A stretch of DNA of 64,000 nt, from contig NZ_JASZYE010000002.1 of assembly GCF_030317145.1 (NCBI RefSeq), forward strand, positions 248,001-312,000, in the 5' to 3' direction. Positions 1 through 8,680 of the stretch are shown piece by piece (positions within the stretch are counted from its first letter, which is position 1; each line of letters starts with the position of its first letter). The position numbers and the translations under genes were made by a program. Below the pieces are notes generated by a model. That model made no database searches, was not told the DNA's origin, and saw only the letters and a program-made list of their open reading frames with translations. The DNA is from Variovorax flavidus. Its GTDB lineage: Bacteria; Pseudomonadota; Gammaproteobacteria; Burkholderiales; Burkholderiaceae_C.

Positions 1-1128
1 CGGCGGGCTGCCGAGGGACTGGATGTAGGCCACCAGCGCGGCCAGCTCTTCGTCGGTCAGGTCGATCTTCGGCATGACGGGCGGGAAGCCCTTCACATGG
101 CGGGCCTGCGGATCGCGGATGAAGCTGCGCAGATAGGCTTCGTCGACCAGCGCGGTCGAACCGTCCGTCATCGTTTCGGTCTTGCCGTGCAGGCCCTTCC
201 ACGTCGGCCCCACGCGCGCAGTGCCGTCGATGGTGTGGCACGCCACGCAACCCTTGGATTCCGAAAGCACACGCCCCTGCTCGACGCGCCCGCCCGGCCC
301 CCCGGCCGCCGCCTCGCCCGAAGGCGGCGGAAGCGTCTTGACCTGCGTCCTGGCGAAGGTCGGCAATGCCGCCTGCCAGGCCTGGAACTGCGCCGGATCT
401 TCCACCACCACGAAGCCGCGCATGTTCGGATGACCCACGCCGCAGAGCTGCGCGCACAGCGCCTCGTAGCGGCCAACGACGGTCGGGGTGAACCAGAAGC
501 GGCTGACCTGTCCCGGCACCGTGTTCATGCGGGCACGGAAGGGCGGCACGTAGAAGTCATGCAGCACGTCGTGGGAGCGCACCAGCACGAGCACCGGCTT
601 GCCGAGCGGCAGATGCACCTCGTCCCCGCCGATCAGGATGTCGTCCTGCCCGGCCGGGTCGGCGGGATCGAGCGCAAAGGGATTGGTGGGGCTGTAGAAG
701 CGCGCGTCGCTTGCGCCCAGCTTGCCGTCCGCGCCGGGAAAGCGGTAACGCCACTGCCATTGCTGGCCCAACACCTCCAGCACGAGCGAGTCGCGCGGCT
801 CCCTCACGTAGTTGGCATAGACCACGAGCCCCGGCGCCAGGAGCGCGATGATGCCGACTGAGGTGCCGCCGATCAGCCAGCGCTCGAGCTTCTTGTTCTC
901 CGGCTCATGCGCCGCACGGCTGCCTTCGCGGTGGCGGAAGCGCACCAGCGTGTAGACGACGAAGAGGTTGATCGCGACGAAGAAGATGCCCGTGATGACC
1001 AGCGTGATGGTCAGCGTGTGGTCCATCTCCTGCCAGTTGGAAGCCAGTGGCGTCAGCCACCACGGATTCAGAAAGTGGAACGCCACCGAGGCGACCACGA
1101 TGATCAGCAGGGCGATGGCCATGATCAT
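1..1128 (-). CDS. coxB: Cytochrome c oxidase subunit II with fused C-terminal cytochrome c (partial, 3' end outside window)
   Basis: This is subunit II of an aa3/caa3-type terminal oxidase. It accepts electrons from cytochrome c at a CuA centre on the periplasmic side. Reading from ATG at 1128, two membrane helices come first (about residues 1-15 and 30-50). A cupredoxin domain follows with the CuA ligand set C-A-Q-L-C-G-V-G-H-P-N-M. Near the visible C-terminus is a class I cytochrome c domain with heme site GCVACH and a distal methionine in PPVMPK. The frame is open for 376 codons and runs off the window, so the stop and any coxA downstream are unseen. ATG at 1128 has AGGGAA upstream; ATG at 1122 is an alternative. 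The fused heme domain marks a caa3-like or alternative oxidase rather than a plain aa3 enzyme. Confidence 0.93.
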   Translation of the reverse strand, partial: MIMAIALLIIVVASVAFHFLNPWWLTPLASNWQEMDHTLTITLVITGIFFVAINLFVVYTLVRFRHREGSRAAHEPENKKLERWLIGGTSVGIIALLAPGLVVYANYVREPRDSLVLEVLGQQWQWRYRFPGADGKLGASDARFYSPTNPFALDPADPAGQDDILIGGDEVHLPLGKPVLVLVRSHDVLHDFYVPPFRARMNTVPGQVSRFWFTPTVVGRYEALCAQLCGVGHPNMRGFVVVEDPAQFQAWQAALPTFARTQVKTLPPPSGEAAAGGPGGRVEQGRVLSESKGCVACHTIDGTARVGPTWKGLHGKTETMTDGSTALVDEAYLRSFIRDPQARHVKGFPPVMPKIDLTDEELAALVAYIQSLGSPP

Positions 1129-1186
1129 GTGCGGTTCCCTGGCTGTGCATCGGCGGTCCGCGACTCATCGGCGATTCGGCGGCGTT

Positions 1187-1702
1187 TCAGCGGAACGCCG
1201 GGACCTGCTGCTCCTCGCCCTCGAAGCGGGCTTCAGGATGCGCGGTCTGCAACATGGACTCGATGGCCTGCACGCGCGATCGCGGCAGGTCCACCATCAG
1301 GAGAATCCGGCCTTCGGCCATGGCGCCTTCGAAGCGCCGCAGGCGGATGCTCGGAATGGAGATGCCGATCATGCTGGCGGACCAGGCGCCGACCAGGCCG
1401 CCGAGCACGCCGAGCAACACGGCCACTTCCCATTCAGGCTCGTCGCCCATGACCGGAAAAAGCAAGCCGGCCACGAGGCCGGCGACCATCCCGCAGGCGC
1501 TGCCGATCACCCACCCGGTCTTTGCCGCGTGCACGACGTCCGAGGTCTGCCACACGTTGGCCGCGTGGAGGCCGGTCAGGTCCATGCCTTCCGGCCCGGC
1601 GAAATGAATGCGCGCAACGTCGACCTGCGCCTGCACGAGATCGTGCATCGCCTGCCTGGCGCTCGCCAGATCCGGCATGAGCCAGTAAATGCGTCTCCTC
1701 AT
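1187..1702 (-). CDS. Small membrane protein with two transmembrane segments, unknown function
   Basis: A 171-residue protein. ATG at 1702 is chosen because AAAGGAGGG lies just upstream; a longer reading frame to 1789 has no such site. The N-terminal 50 residues look like a small soluble alpha/beta domain (RRIYWLMPDLASARQAMHDL). Two glycine-rich hydrophobic helices follow (GWVIGSACGMVAGLVAGLLF and WEVAVLLGVLGGLVGAW), then a second soluble stretch ending in a charged tail. This soluble-TM-TM-soluble layout is common in DUF1269-like stress or envelope proteins, but I cannot assign a family firmly. It lies directly upstream of the oxidase subunit gene on the same strand, with a gap of 58 bases, so co-transcription is possible. 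Confidence 0.7.
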   Translation of the reverse strand: MRRRIYWLMPDLASARQAMHDLVQAQVDVARIHFAGPEGMDLTGLHAANVWQTSDVVHAAKTGWVIGSACGMVAGLVAGLLFPVMGDEPEWEVAVLLGVLGGLVGAWSASMIGISIPSIRLRRFEGAMAEGRILLMVDLPRSRVQAIESMLQTAHPEARFEGEEQQVPAFR

Positions 1703-1798
1703 GGCGCCCTCCTTTCCGTCTTGCGACGAGACAAGGAACCATGGACGACTTATATGCCCATGGGCGTCTGTTATCAAGTCGGCAACCACCGACGCGCT

Positions 1799-3076
1799 TC
1801 AAACGGATGGCAGGAGCAGTCGCAACACGCCTCGGGCCGTCACGAAGGTGTGGGGCGCGTGGATTTCCTCGATCACGCCGCTCAGTCGATTCCTGACGCT
1901 CTCGCTGCGGCGCGCCCGCCAGATCAGCAGGTCGGCCAGCCACGGGTGGTTGTTGATGCGGTTGGCCTGCTCGTAGGCGTCGAAGCGCGGCTTCAGCGCG
2001 TGCAGCGCCGCCTCGTAGCGATCGCGCACCTGCGCGTCGCCCAGCCGCTGGTCGCGGCCTTCGGCGATCGCCTGCGCGGCGAGCATGCCGGTCTCCAGCG
2101 CCTTGCCGATGCCCTCGCCGGTGAAGAGATAGGTGCTGCCCGCCGCCTCGCCCGCCACCAGCATCCCGGACCGCGACCAGTTCGCGCCGTCGAGCGAACA
2201 GCGCAGCGGCGCGCCCTTCAACGGACCGAGCGGCTCGCCGCCCGCCATCAGCTCGCGCGCCGGCGCGTACAGGCGGGTGAAGGTGGTGAACAGGTCGCGC
2301 AGGTTGACGTCGGGTGCGTCCACACGGCTGTGCGTGATGCCGACGCCGATGTTGAACACGCCGCCGGCGCACGGAAAGATCCAGCCATAGCCGCGGCGCA
2401 ATGCGCGGTGCCACACCACGTCTAGGCCCTTCACCCGCTCCACCATCGTGTCGTTCCGGATGTAGCCCCGCAGCGCCATGCCGCTCGGCGTGCGGCGCGT
2501 GCACATGCCGGCTGCGTTCAGTGGAACCGATGCAGCACCGGTGGCGAGCACGGTCCAGCGCGCGCCCAGCGCCCGGGAGGCGCCGTCGGGCAGCACGAGC
2601 CGTGCGCCGATCACCCGTTGCCCGGCGTCGAGCAGCGGCGCGTCGAAACGGGCCGGCGCAAGCCAGCGCACACCCGCATCGAGCGCCGACTGTCGCAGGA
2701 TCTCGTCCAGCTCGCGGCGCGGCAGCACCGCCAGGTGTGCGGGCAGCTCGACCCGGCCGCCGCTTGGGCCGACACAGCCGACGTGCGTCGCGGAGCGTGC
2801 GCGCGCCAGCACCTCCTCGAGCACGCCGAGCCGTTCGAGCGCCCGGTGCGCGTCCGGAATCAACCCGTCGCCGCAGACCTTGTCGCGCGGGAAGGACTGC
2901 TGGTCGGCGAGCACCACATCGAAGCCCGCCCTCGCCAGCATCTGGGCACAGGCGCTGCCGGCGGGGCCGGCGCCGACCACCAGCACTTCGCACGCGGCCG
3001 GGAGCGGCGCCGGCGCCACCGGATCAGCCGCCACTGCCGCCACTGCCACCGCTGCCACCGCTGCCACCGCTGCCAT
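1799..3076 (-). CDS. FAD-dependent oxidoreductase, geranylgeranyl reductase family
   Basis: A flavoprotein of the geranylgeranyl-reductase/GR2 type, which reduces isoprenoid double bonds or hydroxylates lipophilic substrates. The N-terminal Rossmann site EVLVVGAGPAGSACAQ is followed by the family signature KVCGDGLIPDAHRALERLGV. The second FAD segment YGWIFPCAGGVFNIGVG and a C-terminal GEGIGKALETG stretch complete the family pattern. The real start is uncertain. ATG at 3076 gives an Ala/Val tail encoded by a 9-bp repeat that overlaps the upstream VOC gene by 53 bases in another frame. No clear Shine-Dalgarno precedes it, and a GTG inside the repeat could also serve. The substrate is unknown; nearby genes do not suggest a carotenoid or chlorophyll pathway. 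Confidence 0.8.
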   Translation of the reverse strand: MAAVAAVAAVAVAAVAADPVAPAPLPAACEVLVVGAGPAGSACAQMLARAGFDVVLADQQSFPRDKVCGDGLIPDAHRALERLGVLEEVLARARSATHVGCVGPSGGRVELPAHLAVLPRRELDEILRQSALDAGVRWLAPARFDAPLLDAGQRVIGARLVLPDGASRALGARWTVLATGAASVPLNAAGMCTRRTPSGMALRGYIRNDTMVERVKGLDVVWHRALRRGYGWIFPCAGGVFNIGVGITHSRVDAPDVNLRDLFTTFTRLYAPARELMAGGEPLGPLKGAPLRCSLDGANWSRSGMLVAGEAAGSTYLFTGEGIGKALETGMLAAQAIAEGRDQRLGDAQVRDRYEAALHALKPRFDAYEQANRINNHPWLADLLIWRARRSESVRNRLSGVIEEIHAPHTFVTARGVLRLLLPSV

Positions 3077-3443
3077 AGGGCCGGGTGAGGATTTCGAGGA
3101 CGTGCCCGTCGGGGTCGTCCCAGTAGACGCCCCGGCCGCCGTCGCCATGGTTGATCTCGCCGGGATGGTGGTGGCCGGGGTCGGCCCAAAAGCGAATCCC
3201 CCGCGCGCGGATGCGCCCGAAGATGTCGTCGAACTCGCTCTCGCTCACGAGGAAGGCGTAGTGCGCCCAGTCGAACTTGCCATCGACGTGCATGAAATCG
3301 AGCGTGACGCCGTTGTCGATCTCCACGCCATGAAACGGCCCGAAGCGCACCGGCGCGCCGCGCCCGAGCAACTCGGCCAGGAGTGCCGCCGATGCCTGCG
3401 GATCGCGGGCCTTGACGATCGTGTGGTTCAACTGGATGGACAT
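3024..3443 (-). CDS. VOC-family (glyoxalase/dioxygenase fold) protein
   Basis: A 139-residue single vicinal-oxygen-chelate protein. It starts IQLNHTIVKARDP and has the two beta-alpha-beta-beta-beta halves of the fold. The typical C-terminal signature is GVYWDDPDGHVLEILTRPYG, containing the usual H and E metal ligands. Such proteins are metal-dependent lyases, dioxygenases or binding proteins; the substrate cannot be read from sequence. ATG at 3443 begins the conserved domain. The last 16 residues are a (GSG)n-type flexible tail encoded by a 9-bp tandem repeat, which also encodes the start of the downstream flavoprotein in another frame. The tail is not part of the normal fold and looks like a by-product of the repeat. 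Confidence 0.82.
   Translation of the reverse strand: MSIQLNHTIVKARDPQASAALLAELLGRGAPVRFGPFHGVEIDNGVTLDFMHVDGKFDWAHYAFLVSESEFDDIFGRIRARGIRFWADPGHHHPGEINHGDGGRGVYWDDPDGHVLEILTRPYGSGGSGGSGGSGGSGG
3034..3078. repeat. 9-bp tandem repeat inside a gene overlap
   Basis: Units of CTGCCACCG are perfect at 3043-3051, 3052-3060 and 3061-3069, with degenerate units on each side. Read on the minus strand, one frame gives the Gly/Ser tail of the VOC protein and another gives the Ala/Val N-terminus of the flavoprotein. Changes of whole 9-bp units keep both frames. Confidence 0.85.
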
Positions 3444-3714
3444 GGTGACTTGCCCTTCGATGCAAGCCACAAGTATTACGACGGCATCCGGCACGCGCAA
3501 CGCGTGGAAGGCGAATGACCGACCGCGGCATGGAAATGAGCCGCACCGCCTCTGTATTGACCGATCGATCACGTCTGCATGACGGTTCCAACCCATCCAC
3601 GGACGCCATTACCCTTCGTTGCAGCTTGCAAAGTGAAATTTCGGGTAAACGATAGCTCTCCTTTTTTGACCGAGTGGATAATTTAGCCATCCCACACGAG
3701 AACGAGGTTGCTTC
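3444..3714 (+). promoter_or_regulatory. Intergenic control region with two TTGACC operator-like sites
   Basis: This gap separates the divergent VOC gene and the creatininase operon. TTGACCGAGTGGATAA at 3666-3681 matches the RutR box TTGACCA-N2-TGGTCAA at 11 of 14 defined positions. TTGACCGATCGATCAC at 3557-3572 is a weaker match. The last gene of the operon encodes a RutR-like TetR regulator (9678-10343), so autoregulation from these sites is plausible. The proximal site ends 33 bases before the creatininase start, where a repressor would block transcription. Operator function is an inference. Confidence 0.45.
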
Positions 3715-4536
3715 ATGACTTCCGCCCGCCCGCGCAGCCGCTACTGGTCCGACCTGACCAGCGAAGAGTTTTCCCGCCTCGATCGCTCCCGGCTGATCGC
3801 CGTGCTGCCGGTGGGCGCCACCGAACAGCATGGCCCGCATCTGCCCATGTCCACCGACACGGCCACCATCGACGGCATGGTGCGCGCGACGATTCCGTAC
3901 CTGCCGGACGACCTGCCCGTGCTCTTCCTGCCCACGGTGGCCTACGGCAAGAGCAACGAGCACTCGCGCTACCCCGGGACGCTCACGGTGTCGGCCTCCA
4001 CGCTGATCGCGCTGTGGAAGGACATCGGCGCCTGCGTCGCCAAGGCCGGCGTGCGCAAGCTGGTGCTCTACAACAGCCACGGCGGCCAGATGTCGGTGAT
4101 GGACATCGTCGCCCGCGACCTGCGCGAGGCGCACGACATGATGGTCGTCGCGGCCAACTGGTACACGCTGGGCCTGCCCGAAGGCCTCTTCACCGCGCAC
4201 GAAGGCAAGCACGGCGTGCACGCGGGCGATCTCGAAAGCTCCGTGATGCTGCACCTCACCCCCGACCACGTGCGGCCCGAGAACTTCCGCAACTTCCACT
4301 CGATGACGGAAGACCTGGCGAAAGAAAACAAGTTCCTGTCGATCACGCCCAGCGGCAAGCTCGGCTGGCAGATGCACGACATCAACCCCGCGGGCGCTGC
4401 CGGCGATGCCACGCGCGCCACCGCCGCCAAGGGCGAGGCGGTGCTCGATCACGTCGGACGGCGCTTCGTCGAGCTGTTGCAGGAAGTCGATCGCTTCCCG
4501 CTCGAACGCCTCGCCAACGTGCCCGCCTGGCAATGA
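3715..4536 (+). CDS. Creatininase-family amidohydrolase
   Basis: A 273-residue member of the creatininase/MftE fold family. These are metal-dependent hydrolases that open cyclic amides (creatinine to creatine, formamidopyrimidine rings) or cleave terminal peptides. Visible ligands are E37 and H39 in GATEQHGPHLP, D48, H122 in NSHGGQ and the HAGDLESS motif around residues 169-176. The family usually has NGHGGN at the third site, so the Ser and Gln here are variants. ATG at 3715 precedes the conserved start. It is the first gene of a tightly packed operon with an ABC importer and redox enzymes, and its stop overlaps an upstream in-frame ATG of the next gene. Context favours hydrolysis of an imported N-heterocycle or its oxidised product. 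Confidence 0.85.
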   Translation: MTSARPRSRYWSDLTSEEFSRLDRSRLIAVLPVGATEQHGPHLPMSTDTATIDGMVRATIPYLPDDLPVLFLPTVAYGKSNEHSRYPGTLTVSASTLIALWKDIGACVAKAGVRKLVLYNSHGGQMSVMDIVARDLREAHDMMVVAANWYTLGLPEGLFTAHEGKHGVHAGDLESSVMLHLTPDHVRPENFRNFHSMTEDLAKENKFLSITPSGKLGWQMHDINPAGAAGDATRATAAKGEAVLDHVGRRFVELLQEVDRFPLERLANVPAWQ

Positions 4537-4559
4537 AGGCCGGCCCCACCGGAGCGACC

Positions 4560-5360
4560 ATGGAAAGCCCCACGCCATCCACCCCGCCGCTGGTCAGCCT
4601 GCGCCACGTCAGCAAGCGCTTCGCCAACGGCACGCTCGCGCTGCAGGGCATGACGCTCGACTGCGGCGAGCACGACTTCATCAGCTTCCTCGGCCCGTCG
4701 GGCTGCGGCAAGAGCACGGCCCTCAGGCTGATCGCCGGCCTCACGCGCATCAGCTCGGGCGAAGTCGCATGGTCGCGCACCAACACCGGCGCATCGACCA
4801 GCGACCGCGACCTGGGCTTCGTGTTCCAGGAACCGACGCTCATGCCCTGGGCGAAGGTGTTCGACAACGTCTGGCTGCCGCTCAAGCTGGCCGGCATGGG
4901 CCGCGATGCCGCCGCGCCGGTGGTGGCGCAGGCGCTGGAGATGGTCGGCCTCTCGCGCTTCGCCGACGTGTACCCGCGCGAGCTGTCGGGCGGCATGAAG
5001 ATGCGCGTGTCGATCGCGCGCGCCCTGGTCACGCGCCCGCGCCTGCTGCTGATGGACGAGCCTTTCGCCGCGCTCGACGAGATGACGCGCATCAAGCTCA
5101 ACAACGACCTGCTCGCCATCTGGCGCGAGCATCGGTTCTCGATCATCTTCGTCACGCACAGCGTCTACGAATCGGTCTACCTGTCCAACCGCATCGTCGT
5201 GATGGCGCCGCGTCCGGGCCGCGTGGTCGACGAGATCCGCATCGACGAGCCCTACCCGCGCGGCGAAGCCTTCCGCACCTCCACCCGCTACAACGCGCAC
5301 TGCACGGCGGTGTCGCAGTCCCTGCACGGAGCCCTCCATGGCATCGACATCGATCACTGA
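4560..5360 (+). CDS. ABC transporter ATP-binding protein (SsuB/TauB-like)
   Basis: ATPase subunit of an importer of the nitrate/sulfonate/taurine class. From ATG at 4560, Walker A is GPSGCGKST at about residues 45-53. A Q-loop (FVFQEPTLMPWAKVFDNVW), the signature LSGGMKMRVSIARA, Walker B LLLMDEPFAALDE and an H-loop FVTHS follow. A second in-frame ATG at 4533 overlaps the creatininase stop, but GGAG at 4551-4554 sits at the right distance for 4560. Its 3' end overlaps the permease gene by 23 bases, consistent with translational coupling. With the permease and binding protein of this operon it makes a complete three-part importer. Confidence 0.92.
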   Translation: MESPTPSTPPLVSLRHVSKRFANGTLALQGMTLDCGEHDFISFLGPSGCGKSTALRLIAGLTRISSGEVAWSRTNTGASTSDRDLGFVFQEPTLMPWAKVFDNVWLPLKLAGMGRDAAAPVVAQALEMVGLSRFADVYPRELSGGMKMRVSIARALVTRPRLLLMDEPFAALDEMTRIKLNNDLLAIWREHRFSIIFVTHSVYESVYLSNRIVVMAPRPGRVVDEIRIDEPYPRGEAFRTSTRYNAHCTAVSQSLHGALHGIDIDH

Positions 5361-6219
5361 CACCCCGGCGCTGGCCGAACTGCAGGACGCGCCCTCGGCC
5401 GCCGAGCTGCAGGCGCGCGACGACCGTCTGCGGCGGCGCGAATCGCCGCTGCGCATCGCGGTGCCCACTGCCATCGTGGCGGGCCTGCTCCTGCTGTGGG
5501 AAGTGCTGGTGCGGGTGAACAACGTGCCGCACTACATCATCCCGGCGCCCTCGCTGATCTTCACCACGCTGATCGACAACTGGGACACGCTGTCGAGCGC
5601 GCTGTGGTTCACCGTCAAGCTCACCTTGCTGGCGCTGGCGGCGGCGATTGTCGGCGGCGTGCTGCTCGCGATCGCCTTCGCGCTGTTCAAGTGGGTGGAG
5701 ATCGGCCTGTTCCCGATCGCGGTGATCCTGCAGGTCACGCCGATCATCGCGATCGCGCCGCTGATCCTGATCTACGTGTCGAGCACGACGGCGGCCTTGC
5801 TGCTGTGCGCGTGGATCGTGGCCTTCTTCCCGATCCTGTCGAACACGGTCATCGGCCTCAAGAGCGCCGACAGCAACCTGCGCGACCTGTTCCATCTCTA
5901 CAAGGCCTCGCCCTGGCAGATGTTCCGCTACCTGCTGGTGCCGAGCGCGCTGCCCTTCTTCATGGCGGGGCTGAAGATCGCCGGCGGGCTGAGCCTGATC
6001 GGCGCGGTGGTCGCCGAGTTCACGGCCGGCACGGCGGGGCGGGAGACGGGGTTGGCATCGCGCATCCTCGAATCGAGCTTCCGCACCGAGATCCCGATGA
6101 TGTTCGCGGCGCTGCTGCTGGTGTCCTTGCTCGGGATCGTGATCTTCATCGTGTTTGCTGCGCTCTCTCGCATGGTCCTCGGCCACTGGCACGAAAGCGA
6201 AATGAGGAGAGAGCGATGA
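5338..6219 (+). CDS. ABC transporter permease (SsuC/TauC-like)
   Basis: A 293-residue inner-membrane permease of the BPD-transporter type. After a 40-residue cytoplasmic N-terminus come about six hydrophobic helices, starting with IAVPTAIVAGLLLLWEVLV. The EAA-like loop that contacts the ATPase is near residues 180-200 (ADSNLRDLFHLYKASPWQMF). The gene starts inside the ATPase gene and its stop overlaps the next start as ATGA (6216-6219). It belongs with the ATPase at 4560 and the binding protein at 7651. Confidence 0.92.
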   Translation: MASTSITDTPALAELQDAPSAAELQARDDRLRRRESPLRIAVPTAIVAGLLLLWEVLVRVNNVPHYIIPAPSLIFTTLIDNWDTLSSALWFTVKLTLLALAAAIVGGVLLAIAFALFKWVEIGLFPIAVILQVTPIIAIAPLILIYVSSTTAALLLCAWIVAFFPILSNTVIGLKSADSNLRDLFHLYKASPWQMFRYLLVPSALPFFMAGLKIAGGLSLIGAVVAEFTAGTAGRETGLASRILESSFRTEIPMMFAALLLVSLLGIVIFIVFAALSRMVLGHWHESEMRRER

Positions 6220-7613
6220 ACTCGGCACTGATGGAGCGCGACCGCCCTGTCGCCGAGACGATCGACTGGGACGCGGTAGCCCGCGACCTGCACGGCCTGA
6301 ACGTGATCGCATCGCCGGGCCAGCGCAAGCAGCTCTCCAAGGACTTCTACTGGTACAGCCCGATCCTGACCGAACAGCTCGCCGGCTGCGTGGCCGACCT
6401 CGTCGTCAAGGTCTCGACCGAGGACGACGTGCGCCAGGCGGCAGCCGTGGCCGCGAAGTGGAAGCTGCCGCTCACCGTGCGCGCAGGCGGCACCGGCAAC
6501 TACGGCCAGTGCGTGCCGCTCGAAGGCGGGCTGGTGCTCGACGTGACCCAGATGAGCCGCGTGCTGGAGATCGGCGACGGCCGCGTGCGCGTGCAGGCCG
6601 GCGCGCGCATGCACGACATCGAACTCGCCGTGGCCGAGACCGGGCAGGCGCTGCGCATGTGGCCCTCGACCTGGCACGTGGCCTCGATCGGCGGCTTCAT
6701 CGCGGGCGGCTTCGGCGGCATCGGCTCGATCCGCCACGGCATCCTGCGCGATCCGGGCAACCTGCTGCGCGCCCGCGTGATGACGGTGGAGCGCGAACCG
6801 CGCATCATCGAACTGCAGGGCGACGAGATCCAGCAGGTGCATCACGCCTATGGCACCAACGGCGTCATCACCGAAGTCGAGGTGGCGCTCAGCCCGGCGG
6901 TCGAATGGGTGCACTGCATCGCGCTCTTCGACAGCTACCGGCGCGTGATGGACTTCGGCGTCGCGGCGAGCACGCCCGAGCTGGAGCTGTTCCTGCTCTC
7001 GGCCGTCGATGCGCGCTTCTCGCCCTACTACGCCACCTTGGGCGAGCACTTTCCTCCAGACCGGCACGCGATGTTCGCCATGGTGGCGCCGGGCTCGATG
7101 GCCGCGTTCCGCGCGCTGGTCACCGCGCACGGCGGCACGCTCTCGCTCGAAGGCACGGAAGCCGAGCTGCATGCCGCCGGCCTGCCGCCCGCCTACGAGT
7201 GCGCCTACAACCACACGACGCTGCAGGCGCTGAAGGTCGACCGCACGTGGACCTACCTGCAGGTCGCCTATGCGCAGCCCTTCGATCCCGCGGTGGTCGA
7301 CCGCCACATCGCGATCTTCGGCGACGACGTGCTGCAGCACCACGAGTTCGCACGCGCCGACGGCGAGTACGGCACCTTCTCGATCCTGCTCGTCCGCTGG
7401 AAGGGCGAGGCGCACCAGTACGAGGTGATGCGCGAGATCGAGTCGCAAGGCGGCTGCCAGATCTTCAACCCGCACGTCGTGACCATCGAGGACGGCGGCA
7501 TGAAGACCATCGACACGCAGCAGATCGATTTCAAGAAGCGCAGCGATCCGATGGGCCTGATGAACCCCGGCAAGACGCGCGGCTGGCATGCCGACATGGC
7601 CCGTGACGCCTGA
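6216..7613 (+). CDS. FAD-binding oxidase/dehydrogenase (FAD_binding_4, GlcD-like)
   Basis: A 465-residue flavoenzyme of the PCMH/VAO class that oxidises small hydroxy, amino or heterocyclic substrates. The pyrophosphate-binding part of the FAD fold is LTVRAGGTGNYGQCVPLEGG (about residues 88-107). It is followed by WPSTWHVASIGGFIAGGFGG and the SIRHGILRDPG stretch. The C-terminal half is a substrate-cap domain ending in DPMGLMNPGKTRGW, a typical end for this class. No iron-sulfur cysteines are present. ATG at 6216 overlaps the permease stop by 4 bases. Placing an oxidase between the permease and the binding-protein gene suggests the imported compound is oxidised before or after ring opening by the creatininase-like enzyme. 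Confidence 0.85.
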   Translation: MNSALMERDRPVAETIDWDAVARDLHGLNVIASPGQRKQLSKDFYWYSPILTEQLAGCVADLVVKVSTEDDVRQAAAVAAKWKLPLTVRAGGTGNYGQCVPLEGGLVLDVTQMSRVLEIGDGRVRVQAGARMHDIELAVAETGQALRMWPSTWHVASIGGFIAGGFGGIGSIRHGILRDPGNLLRARVMTVEREPRIIELQGDEIQQVHHAYGTNGVITEVEVALSPAVEWVHCIALFDSYRRVMDFGVAASTPELELFLLSAVDARFSPYYATLGEHFPPDRHAMFAMVAPGSMAAFRALVTAHGGTLSLEGTEAELHAAGLPPAYECAYNHTTLQALKVDRTWTYLQVAYAQPFDPAVVDRHIAIFGDDVLQHHEFARADGEYGTFSILLVRWKGEAHQYEVMREIESQGGCQIFNPHVVTIEDGGMKTIDTQQIDFKKRSDPMGLMNPGKTRGWHADMARDA

Positions 7614-7650
7614 TCCCCACCCCCACAGAGACACCACCCAAGGAACCACG

Positions 7651-8667
7651 ATGCGACAAGTCCCCTTCCTCGCCCGCACCCTCCTCGCCACGCTGCTCGC
7701 GGGCACCGCCTTCGCGGCCATCGCGCAGGACAAGGTCGTGCTCGCCACCAACTGGCGCGCCCAGCCCGGCCACGGCGGCTTCTACCAGGCGCTGGCCGAC
7801 GGCACCTACAAGAAGTTCGGGCTCGACGTCGACATCCAGCAAGGCGGACCGCAGGTCAACAACCGCCCGATGCTGCCGGCCGGCAAGATCGACTTCCTGA
7901 TGACCGGCAACATGCTGATGGCCTTCGACAACATCAAGCAGAAGGTGCCGACCGTGGTCGTCGCCGCCTACTTCCAGAAGGACCCGCAGGCCATCATCGC
8001 CCACCCGGGCCAGGGCTTCGACAAGTTCGCCGATCTCGCCAAGGCCAAGACGGTGCTGCTCGCCAAGGACGGCCAGATCAGCTACTGGCAGTGGATGAAG
8101 AAGGCCTACGGCATGCGCGACGAGCAGGTGCGCCCCTACAACTACAGCCTCTCGCAGTTCCTCGCCGACAAGCAGTCGGTGCAGCAGGCCTACGCGACAT
8201 CCGAGCCGCTCGCGGTCGAGAAGCAGGCCGGTTTCAAGCCCGTGGTGCTGTCGCTGGCCGACGCGGGCTGGTCGACTTACGGCATGGTGATCGAGACGCG
8301 CCAGGATCTGGTGAAGACCAAGCCGGACGTGGTGCGCCGTTTCGTCGAGGCCACCAACATCGGCTACTACAACTACCTGTACGGCGACCGCAAGGCGGCC
8401 GATGCGCTGATCCAGAAGATCAACCCGGACATCAGCGACGACTACATCGAGAAGTCGATCCCGATCCTGCGCGCGCACATCGACGTGGGCGACGCGCCGT
8501 CCAAGGGCATCGGCGCGATCAGCGACGAGCGCATGAAGGACTTCTACGACAAGACGGTGGCGGCCGGCCTCTACAAGCCGACCGACTTCAACTACCGCGA
8601 CGCGTACACCACCCAGTTCGTCAACAAGGGCACCGGCCTGGACGTCAAAAAGGGGCTCGCCAAGTAG
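7651..8667 (+). CDS. ABC transporter substrate-binding protein (NMT1/SsuA-like)
   Basis: Periplasmic binding protein of the importer encoded at 4560-6219. The start ATG at 7651 has AAGGAA upstream and opens a classic Sec signal peptide (FLARTLLATLLAGTAFAAIA) cleaved before QDKVVLATNW. The mature protein has the NMT1/THI5-like pattern: an early NWRAQPGHGGFYQALADGTY segment, a KIDFLMTGNMLMAFDN hinge region and a C-terminal helix ending in a lysine-rich tail. It is related to proteins for aromatic sulfonates, pyrimidines and thiamine precursors. The ligand is not identifiable. It is unusual that the gene is separated from the permease by the oxidase gene. Confidence 0.9.
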   Translation: MRQVPFLARTLLATLLAGTAFAAIAQDKVVLATNWRAQPGHGGFYQALADGTYKKFGLDVDIQQGGPQVNNRPMLPAGKIDFLMTGNMLMAFDNIKQKVPTVVVAAYFQKDPQAIIAHPGQGFDKFADLAKAKTVLLAKDGQISYWQWMKKAYGMRDEQVRPYNYSLSQFLADKQSVQQAYATSEPLAVEKQAGFKPVVLSLADAGWSTYGMVIETRQDLVKTKPDVVRRFVEATNIGYYNYLYGDRKAADALIQKINPDISDDYIEKSIPILRAHIDVGDAPSKGIGAISDERMKDFYDKTVAAGLYKPTDFNYRDAYTTQFVNKGTGLDVKKGLAK

Positions 8668-8680
8668 CGCGCGGACGAAC

